Below, one piece after another: positions 7,973-16,870 of a stretch of 64,000 bases of DNA (its first letter is position 1; every line of letters begins with the position of its first letter). This stretch comes from Azospirillum brasilense (GTDB lineage: Bacteria; Pseudomonadota; Alphaproteobacteria; Azospirillales; Azospirillaceae): contig NZ_VITH01000004.1 of NCBI RefSeq assembly GCF_007827815.1, positions 124,001-188,000 of the forward strand. Reading direction: 5' to 3'. The notes beneath the pieces are model-generated. The model did not search any database, was not told the origin of the DNA, and saw nothing but the letters and a program-made list of their open reading frames with translations. The position numbers and the translations under genes are program-made.

Positions 7973-10900
7973 TCAGCCGACCGACTCCCCGACCGCTTCC
8001 GGGGTGTCGGCATGGCGGGCGATGAAGGCCACGAAATCGTCGTAGGGCATGGGGCGGCCCAGCAGATAGCCCTGGATCTGGTCGCAGCCCAGCCGGGCGA
8101 GCCCGCCGAACTGCTCCTCCGTCTCCACCCCCTCGGCCAGGGTCTGCATGCGCAGCGAGCGCGCCATGCCGATGATCGCCTCGGCGATGGCCCCGCCGTC
8201 CGACCCGTCGGTCAGGCTGGTCACGAAGGAGCGGTCGATCTTCAGCTTGTCGACGCGGAAGCGTTTCAGATAGCTGAGGCTGGAATAGCCGGTGCCGAAA
8301 TCGTCGATGGCCAGCGCCACCCCCATCTCGCGCAGCCGGGCGAAGGTGCCGGTCACCATGTCGGACTCGTCCATCAGGACGCTTTCAGTCACCTCCAGCT
8401 CCAGGCAGCGGGCCGGCACCTTGTAGGCGTCCAGCCAGAAGGCCACGCGGTCGGCCAGACCGGGGCGGCGCAACTGGACCGCCGACAGGTTGATGGCGAT
8501 GAGCAGCGGATGGCCGCGGGCGAGCAGATCGGCGGCGCGGCGGCAGGCCTCGCCCAGCACCCAGTCGCCGATCGGCTGGATCAGGCCGGTGTCCTCGGCC
8601 ACCGGGATGAACTGGCCGGGCGGGATCATCGTGCCGTCGCGGCGGCGCCAGCGCAGCAGACCCTCCGCCCCGACGAGACGGCGGCCGTCCACCGCGAACT
8701 GCGGCTGGAAATGCAGCTCCAACTCGTTGTCGGCCAGGGCGTGGCGCAGGTTGCTCTCCAGCCACATCCGCTCCGACGCCCGCTTGTTCAGCTCCGGCGT
8801 GAAGAACTGGTGGTTGGCGCGCCCCGCCTCCTTGGCCGCGTACATCGCCATGTCCGCGCATTTCAGAAGCGCGTCGATGGACGGCGCGTCGTCGGGATAG
8901 AGCGCGATGCCGATGGACGGGGAGATCTGCAACTCGTGCCCGTCCACCGGGAAGGACTCGGTCATCGCGCGCAGCACCTTGCGGGCCACCGAGCAGGCCG
9001 CGTCGGGACCGTCCAGGTCGTTGAGGAGGATGACGAACTCGTCGCCGCCCTGGCGGCTGACCGTGTCGCTGGCCCGCACCGTCTCCAGCAGCCGCGCCCC
9101 CACCGCGCGCAGCAGCCGGTCGCCGACGCCGTGCCCCAGGCTGTCGTTGATCGTCTTGAAACGGTCGAGGTCGACGAACAGCAGCCCCACCTTGCTGCCG
9201 TGCCGGTCGGCGGCAAGCATCGCGCGCTCCAGCCGGTCGCGCAGCAGGAAGCGGTTGGGCAGGTCGGTCAGGAAGTCGTACTGCGCCAGATGCCGGATGC
9301 GCTCCTCCTGGGCGCGCTTCTCGGTGATGTCGGAGAAGGCAGCGATGTAGTTGACGGCCTCCCCCGCCTCGTTGCGCACGACCTGGATGCTGAGCCACTC
9401 CGGATAGACCTCGCCGGACTTGCGCTTGTTCCAGATCTCGCCGGACCAGTGGCCTTCCTCCTTCAGCTTCGCCCACATGTCGGCGTAGTAGATCCCGTCC
9501 TGGCGGCCCGAGGCGAGCATGGCCGGATCGCCGCCGATCACCTCCTCGCGGCTGTAGCCGGTGATCCGGCAGAAGGCATCGTTGACCGCGACGATGCGGT
9601 TCTTCTCGTTGGTGACGACCATGCCCTCGGCGGCGTTGTCGAACACCTTGGCGGACAGCCGCAGCTCCCACTCCGCGCGCTTGCGCTCGGAGATGTCGCG
9701 GGCGATGGCGCAGTAGTAGGCGTCGCCCTCGTAGGTGACCCGGCTGGCCGTCACCTCCAGTTCCAGAACGCGCCCGTCGCGGGTGCGGTAGAGCGTCTCG
9801 TAATGGGCCGACGCCTCGGAGGCCGCGTCGCGGAAGCGTTCCAGAAGGTCGGCATGGCCGCCGGCCAGCCCGGCCAGCGGGGCGCCCAGCGCGGCGCAGC
9901 CGAAGGGATTGACGTAGGCGATGCGCAGCTCCGAGTCCGCCAGCACGACGATCTCGGACACATGGTCGACGAAGAAGTTGGCGAGGTAGAGCTGCCGCGC
10001 CCGTTCGCGCAGCATGCTGTCGCTCTCCCGCATGTTGGACTGGTAGCCGCGGACGATGCGGCGCACCCAGCCGGTGACCAGCCAGGACACCCCGGCCGAC
10101 GCGCCCAGCGCCAGCGCCAGCACCGCCACCGTGGTCAGGATGCGCTTCTTCATGCCGGCGCCGATCTCGGCCCGCCGCTGCGCCATCACGGCGTCGACGT
10201 CGTCGGCGTAGAAGCCGGCGACCAGCACCCAGCCCCAGACGTCCGGCGGCGTGGCGTAGGACAGCTTCGGCGCCGGGCGCCCGGTGACCGGATGCACCCA
10301 GTCGAAGCGCAGTTCCCCGCCGCCCGACAGCCCGGCCTGCAGCAGGCGGGTGACCAGGTCCCGTTCGGTCTCCCAGGGCAGGTCGCGCGCGTTCTTCCCC
10401 TCCGCCGCCGGAGAGGTCGGCGAGAGCAGCACCTCGCCATCCTCCCGCAGGACGGCGATGAAGCCCGAATCCCCGAAGCGCCGGGCACGCAGCCGCTCCA
10501 GCGTCTCGCGCTGCAGCTTCTCCTCCACCGCACCGATGTAGTCGCCGGCGCCGATCAGCCAGTTGAACGGTTCGAAGCGGCGGACGTAAGCGAACTTGTC
10601 GGACATGCTGTGGGGGTTGCCCGGCGCGTACCAGCGGTAGCGGGTGAAGCCCTGCATCTCCGGATCATCCACGGCACGGATCAGGTTGCGCATGATCGGG
10701 CGCCCCTGGTCGTCGCGGTTGTCGAGGAGCGAGCGGCCCTCCCGCTGCGGGTCGGTGGGCAGCAGCACGCAGGTGCCCTGCATGTCGTCGATGAAGTAGT
10801 AGCCGCGCCCGCCGAAGAAGCGCAGGGGGCGCAGGGTCTCCTTGATCGACTGCCGGATCGACACTTCCGGCAGATACTCCTTCTCACGCTCGTAGATGGT

Positions 10901-11287
10901 CCAGGCGATGCCGTAGGCCTCGTCCACCTTGGCGCGCAGCTCGGCGCGCAGCAGCGGCTCGGTGCGCGACCGCATGTAGGCGAGGTAGGAGCGCGCGTTC
11001 TCCAGCTCCTCCTGCAGGGTCCGACGCTGCTCCTCCCGGTAGCGGGCCTCGGTCTGGATCAGGTCGGCTTCGAAATCCATCCGGTGCTGCCAGATGAAGT
11101 AGGCGCCCAAGCCCAGCACCACCGCCGCGACCAGAAACAGGGAGGCCAGGAACTGGAGACGGTACAGGCGCCTCTCGTCCGAAGTCCGGGACGGCTCGCG
11201 CATCAACTCGGCGATCGGATCGGACAACGAGAGCCCTCCTGGAACCACGCCCGGCGTTGCCCGGCCGCGGCGCATATTCCACATCAT
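7973..11287 (-). CDS. Membrane Cache-PAS-PAS-GGDEF-EAL cyclic-di-GMP protein
   Basis: A large signalling protein (up to 1104 aa). A membrane helix at about 46-68 and a second at about 378-404 bracket a periplasmic Cache sensor domain (YYFIDDMQGTCVLLP, later GWVLVAGFYADDVD). Two PAS domains follow, then an intact diguanylate cyclase motif RQGGDEF near residue 747 and an EAL phosphodiesterase domain. The EAL signature reads AEGLLRW, keeping the metal-binding Glu; EVTES, DDFGTGYSS, KIDRSF and AEGVE are intact. Both making and breaking of c-di-GMP are therefore possible, tuned by an external ligand. Several starts are possible; a later Met in MREPSRTSD would lose about 28 residues. It is divergent from purB. 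Confidence 0.93.
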   Translation of the reverse strand: MMWNMRRGRATPGVVPGGLSLSDPIAELMREPSRTSDERRLYRLQFLASLFLVAAVVLGLGAYFIWQHRMDFEADLIQTEARYREEQRRTLQEELENARSYLAYMRSRTEPLLRAELRAKVDEAYGIAWTIYEREKEYLPEVSIRQSIKETLRPLRFFGGRGYYFIDDMQGTCVLLPTDPQREGRSLLDNRDDQGRPIMRNLIRAVDDPEMQGFTRYRWYAPGNPHSMSDKFAYVRRFEPFNWLIGAGDYIGAVEEKLQRETLERLRARRFGDSGFIAVLREDGEVLLSPTSPAAEGKNARDLPWETERDLVTRLLQAGLSGGGELRFDWVHPVTGRPAPKLSYATPPDVWGWVLVAGFYADDVDAVMAQRRAEIGAGMKKRILTTVAVLALALGASAGVSWLVTGWVRRIVRGYQSNMRESDSMLRERARQLYLANFFVDHVSEIVVLADSELRIAYVNPFGCAALGAPLAGLAGGHADLLERFRDAASEASAHYETLYRTRDGRVLELEVTASRVTYEGDAYYCAIARDISERKRAEWELRLSAKVFDNAAEGMVVTNEKNRIVAVNDAFCRITGYSREEVIGGDPAMLASGRQDGIYYADMWAKLKEEGHWSGEIWNKRKSGEVYPEWLSIQVVRNEAGEAVNYIAAFSDITEKRAQEERIRHLAQYDFLTDLPNRFLLRDRLERAMLAADRHGSKVGLLFVDLDRFKTINDSLGHGVGDRLLRAVGARLLETVRASDTVSRQGGDEFVILLNDLDGPDAACSVARKVLRAMTESFPVDGHELQISPSIGIALYPDDAPSIDALLKCADMAMYAAKEAGRANHQFFTPELNKRASERMWLESNLRHALADNELELHFQPQFAVDGRRLVGAEGLLRWRRRDGTMIPPGQFIPVAEDTGLIQPIGDWVLGEACRRAADLLARGHPLLIAINLSAVQLRRPGLADRVAFWLDAYKVPARCLELEVTESVLMDESDMVTGTFARLREMGVALAIDDFGTGYSSLSYLKRFRVDKLKIDRSFVTSLTDGSDGGAIAEAIIGMARSLRMQTLAEGVETEEQFGGLARLGCDQIQGYLLGRPMPYDDFVAFIARHADTPEAVGESVG

Positions 11288-11564
11288 TAGTGCGCGTAGC
11301 CGGGACTCGGCAAGATCAAGGTGAAGAAGACGGCGCGACGAATTGCCAGTCTCTGCGACTTTTCCGCGAAGAGTGCCGCGCGCGCAGAAACCTTATGACG
11401 CGCAGCCCGCTTTCCTCGGAGTTCCGAAGGGGCTTTGCAGCGCCGTCCGGCGCGGTTATGGTCCCGCGCGCGGGCAGCCGGGGGCGGTTTCCGCCGCCGC
11501 ACAGTCCCGACGCGCCCCCCGCCCGCCGCCGAAGCGTTCAGGTCCGCCACCCCCGGAGAGTCCG

Positions 11565-12860
11565 ATGATCCCCCGCTACACCCGCCCCGAAATGGCCCGC
11601 ATCTGGGAGCCGGAGAACCGGTTCCGCATCTGGTTCGAGATCGAGGCGCACGCCTGCGACGCGCAGGCGGAGCTGGGGGTCATCCCGAAGGAGGCCGCCG
11701 CCGCCGTGTGGGAGCGCGGCAAGTGGGAGATCGACCGCATCGACGAGATCGAGCGGGAGACCCGCCACGACGTCATCGCCTTCCTGACCAACCTTGCCGA
11801 GCATGTCGGACCGGAGGCGCGCTTCGTCCACCAGGGCATGACCTCGTCGGACGTGCTGGACACCTGCCTCGCCGTACAGATGACCCAGGCCGCCGACCTG
11901 CTGCTCGACGACATGGACAAGCTGCTGGCCGTGCTGAAGCGCCGCGCCTATGAGCACAAGGACACCGTCACCATCGGGCGCAGCCACGGCATCCACGCCG
12001 AGCCGACGACCTTCGGCCTGAAGCTGGCCGGCCATTACGCCGCCTTCGCCCGCGGGCGCGAGCGTCTGGTCCAGGCCCGCGCCGACATCGCTACCTGCGC
12101 CATCTCGGGCGCGGTCGGCACCTTCGCCAACATCGACCCGCGGGTCGAGCAGCACGTCGCCGCCAAAATGGGGCTGACGCCGGAGCCGGTGTCCACCCAG
12201 GTCATCCCGCGCGACCGCCACGCTTTCTACTTCTCGGTGCTCGGCGTCATCGCCTCGTCGATCGAGAATCTGGCCGTGGAGATCCGCCACCTGCAGCGCA
12301 CCGAGGTGCGCGAGGCGGAGGAGTATTTCCATCCGGGCCAGAAGGGCTCCTCGGCGATGCCGCACAAGCGCAACCCGGTGCTGTCGGAGAATCTGACGGG
12401 TCTGGCGCGCATCGTCCGCGCCGCCGTGGTCCCGGCGCTGGAGAACGTCGCCCTGTGGCACGAGCGCGACATCTCCCACAGCTCGGTCGAGCGCATGTTC
12501 GGCCCCGACGCCACGGTGACGCTGGACTTCGCGCTGGCCCGCCTGACCGGCATGATGGACAAGCTGGTGGTCTATCCGGAGCGCATGCAAAAGAACCTGG
12601 ACGACCTGGGCGGCCTGGTCTTCTCGCAGCGCGTCCTGCTGGCCCTGACCCAGGCCGGGATGAGCCGCGAGGACAGCTACAAGGCGGTGCAGCGCAACGC
12701 CATGCAGGTGTGGGAAAAGGGCGGCAACTTCCTGGATCTGCTGTCGTCGGACGCCGACGTGGCCAAGCACATCTCCCGCGAGACGCTGGCCCCGATGTTC
12801 GACATGACCTACCACACGAAGAACGTCGACATGGTGTTCAAGCGCGTGTTCGGGGAGTGA
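11565..12860 (+). CDS. purB: Adenylosuccinate lyase
   Basis: PurB acts twice in purine synthesis, releasing fumarate from SAICAR and from adenylosuccinate. The fumarase/aspartase signature GSSAMPHKRNP is present near residue 263, with the catalytic loop serine in it. TSSDVLDT and GRSHGIHAEPTTFG are the other conserved blocks. The length of 431 aa is typical. ATG 11565 is chosen because the family N-terminus is MIPRYTRPEMARIW and a GGAGAG precedes it. The 277 nt between this gene and the divergent GGDEF-EAL gene are GC-rich; I saw no clear promoter or structure there. Confidence 0.96.
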   Translation: MIPRYTRPEMARIWEPENRFRIWFEIEAHACDAQAELGVIPKEAAAAVWERGKWEIDRIDEIERETRHDVIAFLTNLAEHVGPEARFVHQGMTSSDVLDTCLAVQMTQAADLLLDDMDKLLAVLKRRAYEHKDTVTIGRSHGIHAEPTTFGLKLAGHYAAFARGRERLVQARADIATCAISGAVGTFANIDPRVEQHVAAKMGLTPEPVSTQVIPRDRHAFYFSVLGVIASSIENLAVEIRHLQRTEVREAEEYFHPGQKGSSAMPHKRNPVLSENLTGLARIVRAAVVPALENVALWHERDISHSSVERMFGPDATVTLDFALARLTGMMDKLVVYPERMQKNLDDLGGLVFSQRVLLALTQAGMSREDSYKAVQRNAMQVWEKGGNFLDLLSSDADVAKHISRETLAPMFDMTYHTKNVDMVFKRVFGE

Positions 12861-12886
12861 GGAGTCGGGGGCTTCGGTCTTCGGGG

Positions 12887-12996
12887 CCCCCACCCTTCCC
12901 ACGGCTTCGCCGCGGGCCCCTTCCCTCCCCCGCTTCGCGGGAGAGGGAGTTTTTATCCCCTCCCCTGCGAGAGCGGGGGAGGGTCAGGGAGGGGGC
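12887..12996. repeat. Dispersed GC-rich palindromic repeat, copy 1
   Basis: An approximately 110-nt element rich in CCCTCCCC/GGGGAGGG arms with CTTCGC loops. It is nearly the same as 22146-22253 and related in inverted orientation to 43721-43863. It lies between the convergent ends of purB and the zeta-inhibitor gene. It has several self-complementary blocks and probably folds as RNA on either strand. Confidence 0.8.
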
Positions 12997-13017
12997 AACA
13001 CCTCCCCCACGAAAACT

Positions 13018-13338
13018 CTACTCCGCGTGCACCTGCTGGCGGGCGACGTCCAGCAGTTGGGCCAATTCCTTCTCCACGCGGTGGTCGGAGATGTCGACGC
13101 CCCGGGCGTGCAGGTCGGCGGCCAGACGGTCGCGGACGTCGTGCGGGCCGGTGGCGCCGATGTCGGCGTCGATGACCTGACGGACGTAGGCGTCGGCCTC
13201 GCCCCCGGTCAGACCCAGCAGGCTCGCCGCCCACAACCCGGCCAGCCGGTTGCGGCGTGCACGAATCCTGAAGAGCAGGTCCTGGTCGTGCTGGAACTTG
13301 TTCTCGAAGGCCCTCTCGCGCTCGTCGAAGGTCGTCAT
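13018..13338 (-). CDS. ATP synthase F1 inhibitor, zeta subunit (DUF1476 family)
   Basis: The product (106 aa) begins MTTFDERERAFENKF and continues KFQHDQDLLFRIRARRN. This N-terminal helix is the inhibitory segment in the zeta subunit described from Paracoccus denitrificans, which blocks ATP hydrolysis by the F1 motor. The C-terminal four-helix part (residues about 50-106) is also recognisable. In Alphaproteobacteria this gene commonly lies beside purB/purC, as here, although it is on the opposite strand. The start ATG 13338 fits the family; an upstream extension in the same frame is not convincing. Confidence 0.88.
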   Translation of the reverse strand: MTTFDERERAFENKFQHDQDLLFRIRARRNRLAGLWAASLLGLTGGEADAYVRQVIDADIGATGPHDVRDRLAADLHARGVDISDHRVEKELAQLLDVARQQVHAE

Positions 13339-13490
13339 GGGACCCGGCTCCTTGGATTGGTTTTGCGCTCCCAGATACAAGACTATATAGCCGGTGGAAC
13401 GGGCGTCGTCATCGCCCCCACCCACCGGCCAATCGGCGAATCCGGCGTGCGGCGACATACCCAAGAGGGAAGCGGAAGGCAAGATTCCCC

Positions 13491-14264
13491 ATGTGCAGCG
13501 TGATCCTCCTGCGACGACCGGACGCAACATGGCCCCTGATCCTGGGCGCCAACCGCGACGAGATGGCCGGACGGCCCTGGAAGGCGCCGGCGCGCCACTG
13601 GCCCGACCGTCCCAACGTGGTCGCCGGACTGGACGAACTGGCCGGCGGCTCCTGGCTGGGCATGAACGACGAGGGCGTCGTCGCCGCCGTGCTGAACCGC
13701 ATGGGCACGTTGGGGCCGGAGGCCGGCAAGCGGTCGCGCGGGGAGCTGGTTCTCGACGCGCTGGACTTCGCCGACGCGGCGGAGGCGGCGGAGGCCATGG
13801 CGCAGCTCGACACGCGGGCCTACCGCCCCTTCAACCTGCTGATCGCCGACAACCGCGACGCCCGGCTGCTCGTCCATCGCGGCCCCTCCCCGCGCAACCG
13901 TCCGGAGATGATCGAGATTCCCGAGGGTGTCCACATGGTCACCGCCAGCGACCTCGACGACGTGACGGAGGACCCGCGGCAGGCCCAGTATCTCCCCCTC
14001 TTCCGGCACGCCACTCCGCCCGCCCCGGAGCGGGCCGGAGACCAGTGGGGCGGCTGGCCGGAGCTGCTGGCGAGCCGCATCTGGGACGACGGCGAGCGCG
14101 GCGAGCGCGGCGCGATGAATTTCCTGCTGCCGACCGGTTTCGGCACGGTGTCGAGCGCGCTGATCGCCCTGCCCGCCGTGGAGCGCCCGGACCTCGACCC
14201 GGTCTGGCACTTCGCCCCCGGCCGGCCGCACGAGGCGCCATGGCAGCCCGTCTCCTTCGGGTAG
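13491..14264 (+). CDS. NRDE family (TANGO2-like) protein
   Basis: The N-terminus MCSVILL with Cys at position 2 and the block [14 protein letters not shown] identify the NRDE/TANGO2 family, which is related in fold to Ntn-type hydrolases. [11 protein letters not shown] and AVLNR follow near residues 52-70. The human homologue is linked to heme or acyl-CoA handling; the bacterial role is not established. The length (257 aa) is normal. It is divergent from the zeta-subunit gene and precedes purC by 116 nt, the gap that holds a good promoter. Confidence 0.88.
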   Translation: MCSVILLRRPDATWPLILGANRDEMAGRPWKAPARHWPDRPNVVAGLDELAGGSWLGMNDEGVVAAVLNRMGTLGPEAGKRSRGELVLDALDFADAAEAAEAMAQLDTRAYRPFNLLIADNRDARLLVHRGPSPRNRPEMIEIPEGVHMVTASDLDDVTEDPRQAQYLPLFRHATPPAPERAGDQWGGWPELLASRIWDDGERGERGAMNFLLPTGFGTVSSALIALPAVERPDLDPVWHFAPGRPHEAPWQPVSFG

Positions 14265-14286
14265 GAGCCGCCGCGGACCCCGCGCA

Positions 14287-14315
14287 TTGTGTTCCCTGGG
14301 CCAGCTTGCTATATC
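14287..14315 (+). promoter_or_regulatory. Candidate sigma-70 promoter of purC
   Basis: TTGTGT (14287-14292) and TATATC (14310-14315) are separated by exactly 17 nt and lie about 65 nt upstream of the purC ATG. Found by eye; no start site data. Confidence 0.4.
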
Positions 14316-14380
14316 ACTCGTGCATATCCCCTGGACCGGTCACCCATCGGCCCGGGCTACACGTTTTTGGACGATCTCTC

Positions 14381-15145
14381 ATGACACGACGTCGGCGCAT
14401 CTACGAAGGCAAGGCGAAGGTCCTGTTCGAAGGTCCGGAGCCGGGCACGCTGGTGCAGTACTTCAAGGACGACGCGACCGCCTTCAACAACCAGAAGAAG
14501 GGCATCATCACCGGCAAGGGGGTGCTGAACAACCGCATCTCCGAATACCTGATGAGCCGTTTGTCGGAAATCGGCGTGCCGACGCACTTCGTGCGCCGCC
14601 TGAACATGCGCGAGCAGCTGGTTCGCGAGGTCGAGATCATCCCCATCGAGCTGGTCGTGCGCAACACCGCCGCCGGTTCGCTGTCCAAGCGCTTCGGCAT
14701 CCCCGAGGGGACCCCGCTGCCGCGCTCGATCATCGAGTATTATTACAAGTCCGACGAGCTGAACAATCCCATGGTCACCGAGGAGCACATCACGGCCTTC
14801 GGCTGGGCGGCTCCGCAGGACCTCGACGACATGGTGGCGCTGTCGCTCCGCGTGAACGACTACCTGTCGGGCCTTTTCCTCGGCATCGGCCTGCGGCTGG
14901 TGGACTTCAAGCTGGAGTTCGGCCGGCTGTGGGAGAACGAGGAGATGCGCATCGTCCTGGCCGACGAGATCAGCCCCGACAACTGCCGCCTGTGGGACAT
15001 CAAGACCAACGAGAAGCTGGACAAGGACCGCTTCCGCCAGGACCTCGGTCAGGTCGAGGAGGCCTACCAGGAGGTCGCCCGGCGCCTCGGCATCCTGCCC
15101 GAAGGCGGCCCGGTGGACGTCAAGGGGCCCAAGACCGTCCAGTAA
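14381..15145 (+). CDS. purC: SAICAR synthetase
   Basis: PurC joins aspartate to CAIR with ATP in the eighth step of inosinate synthesis. The product (254 aa) begins with the family pattern [16 protein letters not shown] and has [28 protein letters not shown] and the nucleotide-binding DFKLEFG block. ATG 14381 is used; the frame is open further upstream, but those residues do not resemble PurC. It begins the pur run: purS follows 61 nt later, while purQ and purL are displaced to 19.1 kb. Confidence 0.96.
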   Translation: MTRRRRIYEGKAKVLFEGPEPGTLVQYFKDDATAFNNQKKGIITGKGVLNNRISEYLMSRLSEIGVPTHFVRRLNMREQLVREVEIIPIELVVRNTAAGSLSKRFGIPEGTPLPRSIIEYYYKSDELNNPMVTEEHITAFGWAAPQDLDDMVALSLRVNDYLSGLFLGIGLRLVDFKLEFGRLWENEEMRIVLADEISPDNCRLWDIKTNEKLDKDRFRQDLGQVEEAYQEVARRLGILPEGGPVDVKGPKTVQ

Positions 15146-15206
15146 AAGACCGTCCAACAATCCGTTTTCCCCACCCCATCAGCACCATCAAGCGAGCGGA
15201 CATCCG

Positions 15207-15449
15207 ATGAAGGCGAAGGTTCACGTCACCCTCAAGCGCGGCGTTCTCGACCCCCAGGGCAAGGCCATCGCGCACGCGCTGCACACGCTGGGCTTCGACG
15301 GCGTCGAGGACGTCCGCGCCGGCAAGGTCATCGAGCTTCAGCTCAAGAGCACCGACGAGGCCGCCGCCCGCAAGGAGGTCGAGGCCATGTGCAGCAAGCT
15401 GCTGGCCAACACCGTGATCGAAGACTACGCGATCGAGCTGGTGGCCTGA
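15207..15449 (+). CDS. purS: FGAM synthase small subunit PurS
   Basis: PurS (80 aa) is the small partner of the three-part formylglycinamidine synthase PurS-PurQ-PurL. It bridges the glutaminase PurQ and the synthase PurL and is thought to help pass ammonia between them. The pattern KVHVTLKRGVLDPQGKAI at the start and the DYAIEL end are typical. It belongs transcriptionally with purC. A perfect terminator at 15479-15517 closes this unit, so PurS is not encoded on one uninterrupted transcript with PurQ and PurL. Confidence 0.95.
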   Translation: MKAKVHVTLKRGVLDPQGKAIAHALHTLGFDGVEDVRAGKVIELQLKSTDEAAARKEVEAMCSKLLANTVIEDYAIELVA

Positions 15450-15478
15450 GGCCGTCCGCGCTCAATCCTGCCTGTCGG

Positions 15479-15517
15479 AAAATGGGGGATGCGCAACCGC
15501 TGCGCATCCCCCATTTT
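15479..15517 (+). terminator. Strong terminator after purS
   Basis: A perfect 17-bp stem (15479-15495 with 15501-15517) has a 5-nt loop ACCGC and A/T-rich outer ends. It separates purC-purS from the alkA-like gene, whose ATG is only 10 nt beyond. Confidence 0.9.
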
Positions 15518-15526
15518 CGTTCGGCC

Positions 15527-16180
15527 ATGTCCATCGACCATCTCTCCGCGCTCGACCCCATCTTCGCTGAGTCCCTGCGCGTCGGCGGCCCGACGGTGCG
15601 CGACTTCCGCCGCCCGGATGGCTTCTCCGGTCTGCTCTGCCTGATCATCGAGCAGCAGCTCTCCACAACGGTCGCCGCGGCGCTGTGGGCTAAGCTCCAG
15701 GGCATGGTCGGGGTGGTGACGCCGGATGCCATCCTGGCCCTGCCCGACGAGGATCTGCGGGCCTGCGGGCTGTCGCGCCAGAAGATCGGCTACGCCCGCG
15801 GGCTGGCCCAGACCGTCGCCGACGGCCGGCTGGACTTCGACGCCATTCACAAGATGGACGACGAGGAGGCCATCGCCGCCCTGATCGCGCTGAAGGGCAT
15901 CGGGCGCTGGACCGCCGAGATCTACCTGATGATGGCGCTCGGCCGGCCGGACATCTGGCCGGTCGGCGATCTCGCCATCCAGCTCGGCGTGCAGCGGCTG
16001 AAGGGCTGGGCGGAGAAGCCGACCCAGGCGCAGCTCCTCGCCGTCGCCGAGCCCTGGCGCCCGCACCGCAGCCTCGCCGCGCAACTCGTCTGGCACCATT
16101 ACGTGGCCCTGCAGGAGCAGGCCAGGACCCTCAAGCCGGCCAAGAGCAAGAAGACGCCCAAAGGAAAGACGACACCGTGA
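15527..16180 (+). CDS. DNA-3-methyladenine glycosylase II, AlkA-like (HhH-GPD)
   Basis: The enzyme excises alkylated bases to start base-excision repair. The helix-hairpin-helix GIGRWTAE lies near residue 126, followed by the catalytic Asp in VGDLAIQLG. The protein (217 aa) lacks the N-terminal domain of E. coli AlkA, as do many bacterial single-domain forms; the C-terminal tail is basic (KPAKSKKTPKGK). The ATG at 15527 lies just past the purS terminator. Its stop overlaps the start of the MOSC gene (GTGA at 16177-16180), so the two are translationally coupled. Confidence 0.9.
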   Translation: MSIDHLSALDPIFAESLRVGGPTVRDFRRPDGFSGLLCLIIEQQLSTTVAAALWAKLQGMVGVVTPDAILALPDEDLRACGLSRQKIGYARGLAQTVADGRLDFDAIHKMDDEEAIAALIALKGIGRWTAEIYLMMALGRPDIWPVGDLAIQLGVQRLKGWAEKPTQAQLLAVAEPWRPHRSLAAQLVWHHYVALQEQARTLKPAKSKKTPKGKTTP

Positions 16181-16866
16181 CCGAGACCACCATCACCGCC
16201 GTCCTCGTCGGCAAGGCCGCCCCCTTCGGCCCGCCGGGGCGAACCAGCGCCATCGCCAAGTCCCCGGTGGACGGCCCGCGCGCGGTCGGCCCCGAAGGCT
16301 TCCTGGACGACGAGCAGGCCGACCGCCGCGTCCATGGCGGGCCGGACAAGGCCATCCACCACTACCCGCTGGACCACCACCCGGCGTGGCGGGAGGAGCT
16401 GGGCGGGGACGTGCCGCTGCTCGGCCAGCCCGGCGCCTTCGGCGAGAACCTCGCGACGCTGGGCCTGACCGAGGCCGACGTCTGCGTCGGCGACCGTTTC
16501 CGCGCCGGCACCGCCCTGCTGGAGGTCGCCCAGGCCCGCCAGCCCTGCTGGAAGCTGAACCACCGCTTCGCCGTGCCCGACATGGCCAAGCGCGTCCAGA
16601 CCACCGGGCGCACCGGCTGGTACTACCGCGTGCCGGAACCCGGCGTGATCGGCCCCGGTGACCGGCTGGCCCTGGTCGACCGCCCCTACCCGCAATGGAC
16701 GCTCGCCCGGCTGCTGCACGTCCTCTATGTGGACACCCAGAACCGCGAGGCGCTGGCCGAGATGGCCGCCCTGCCCGTGCTGGCCCAGAGCTGGCGCACG
16801 CTGGCCGAGCGCCGGCTGACCCAGGGCGTCGAGGACTGGAGCAAGCGGCTGAACGGCGGCGACTGA
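16177..16866 (+). CDS. MOSC domain protein (YiiM-like)
   Basis: MOSC proteins bind molybdenum cofactor or transfer its sulfur through a conserved Cys. That Cys is seen here in RQPCWKLNHR near residue 127. The block RRVHGGPDKAIHHYPLDH and the later GRTGWYYRV are typical of the YiiM subgroup, which in E. coli acts in the reduction of 6-N-hydroxylaminopurine and similar N-hydroxylated bases. Both this role and the AlkA-like partner concern damaged bases, so the overlap with the glycosylase gene may be functional. Start is GTG 16177. It ends 5 nt from the convergent MFS gene. Confidence 0.88.
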   Translation: MTETTITAVLVGKAAPFGPPGRTSAIAKSPVDGPRAVGPEGFLDDEQADRRVHGGPDKAIHHYPLDHHPAWREELGGDVPLLGQPGAFGENLATLGLTEADVCVGDRFRAGTALLEVAQARQPCWKLNHRFAVPDMAKRVQTTGRTGWYYRVPEPGVIGPGDRLALVDRPYPQWTLARLLHVLYVDTQNREALAEMAALPVLAQSWRTLAERRLTQGVEDWSKRLNGGD

Positions 16867-16870
16867 TCCC

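Noticed and set aside
8650-8675. EAL motif reading EGL in the GGDEF-EAL protein as evidence of an inactive phosphodiesterase.
   Set aside because: The middle residue varies among active enzymes, and the metal-binding Glu and other motifs are kept.
8012-11290. A plus-strand open frame of about 1,090 codons across the GGDEF-EAL gene.
   Set aside because: It is antisense to a protein with intact catalytic motifs, and its translation is His/Gln/Arg/Val-rich without domains, as expected for the opposite strand of GC-rich coding DNA.
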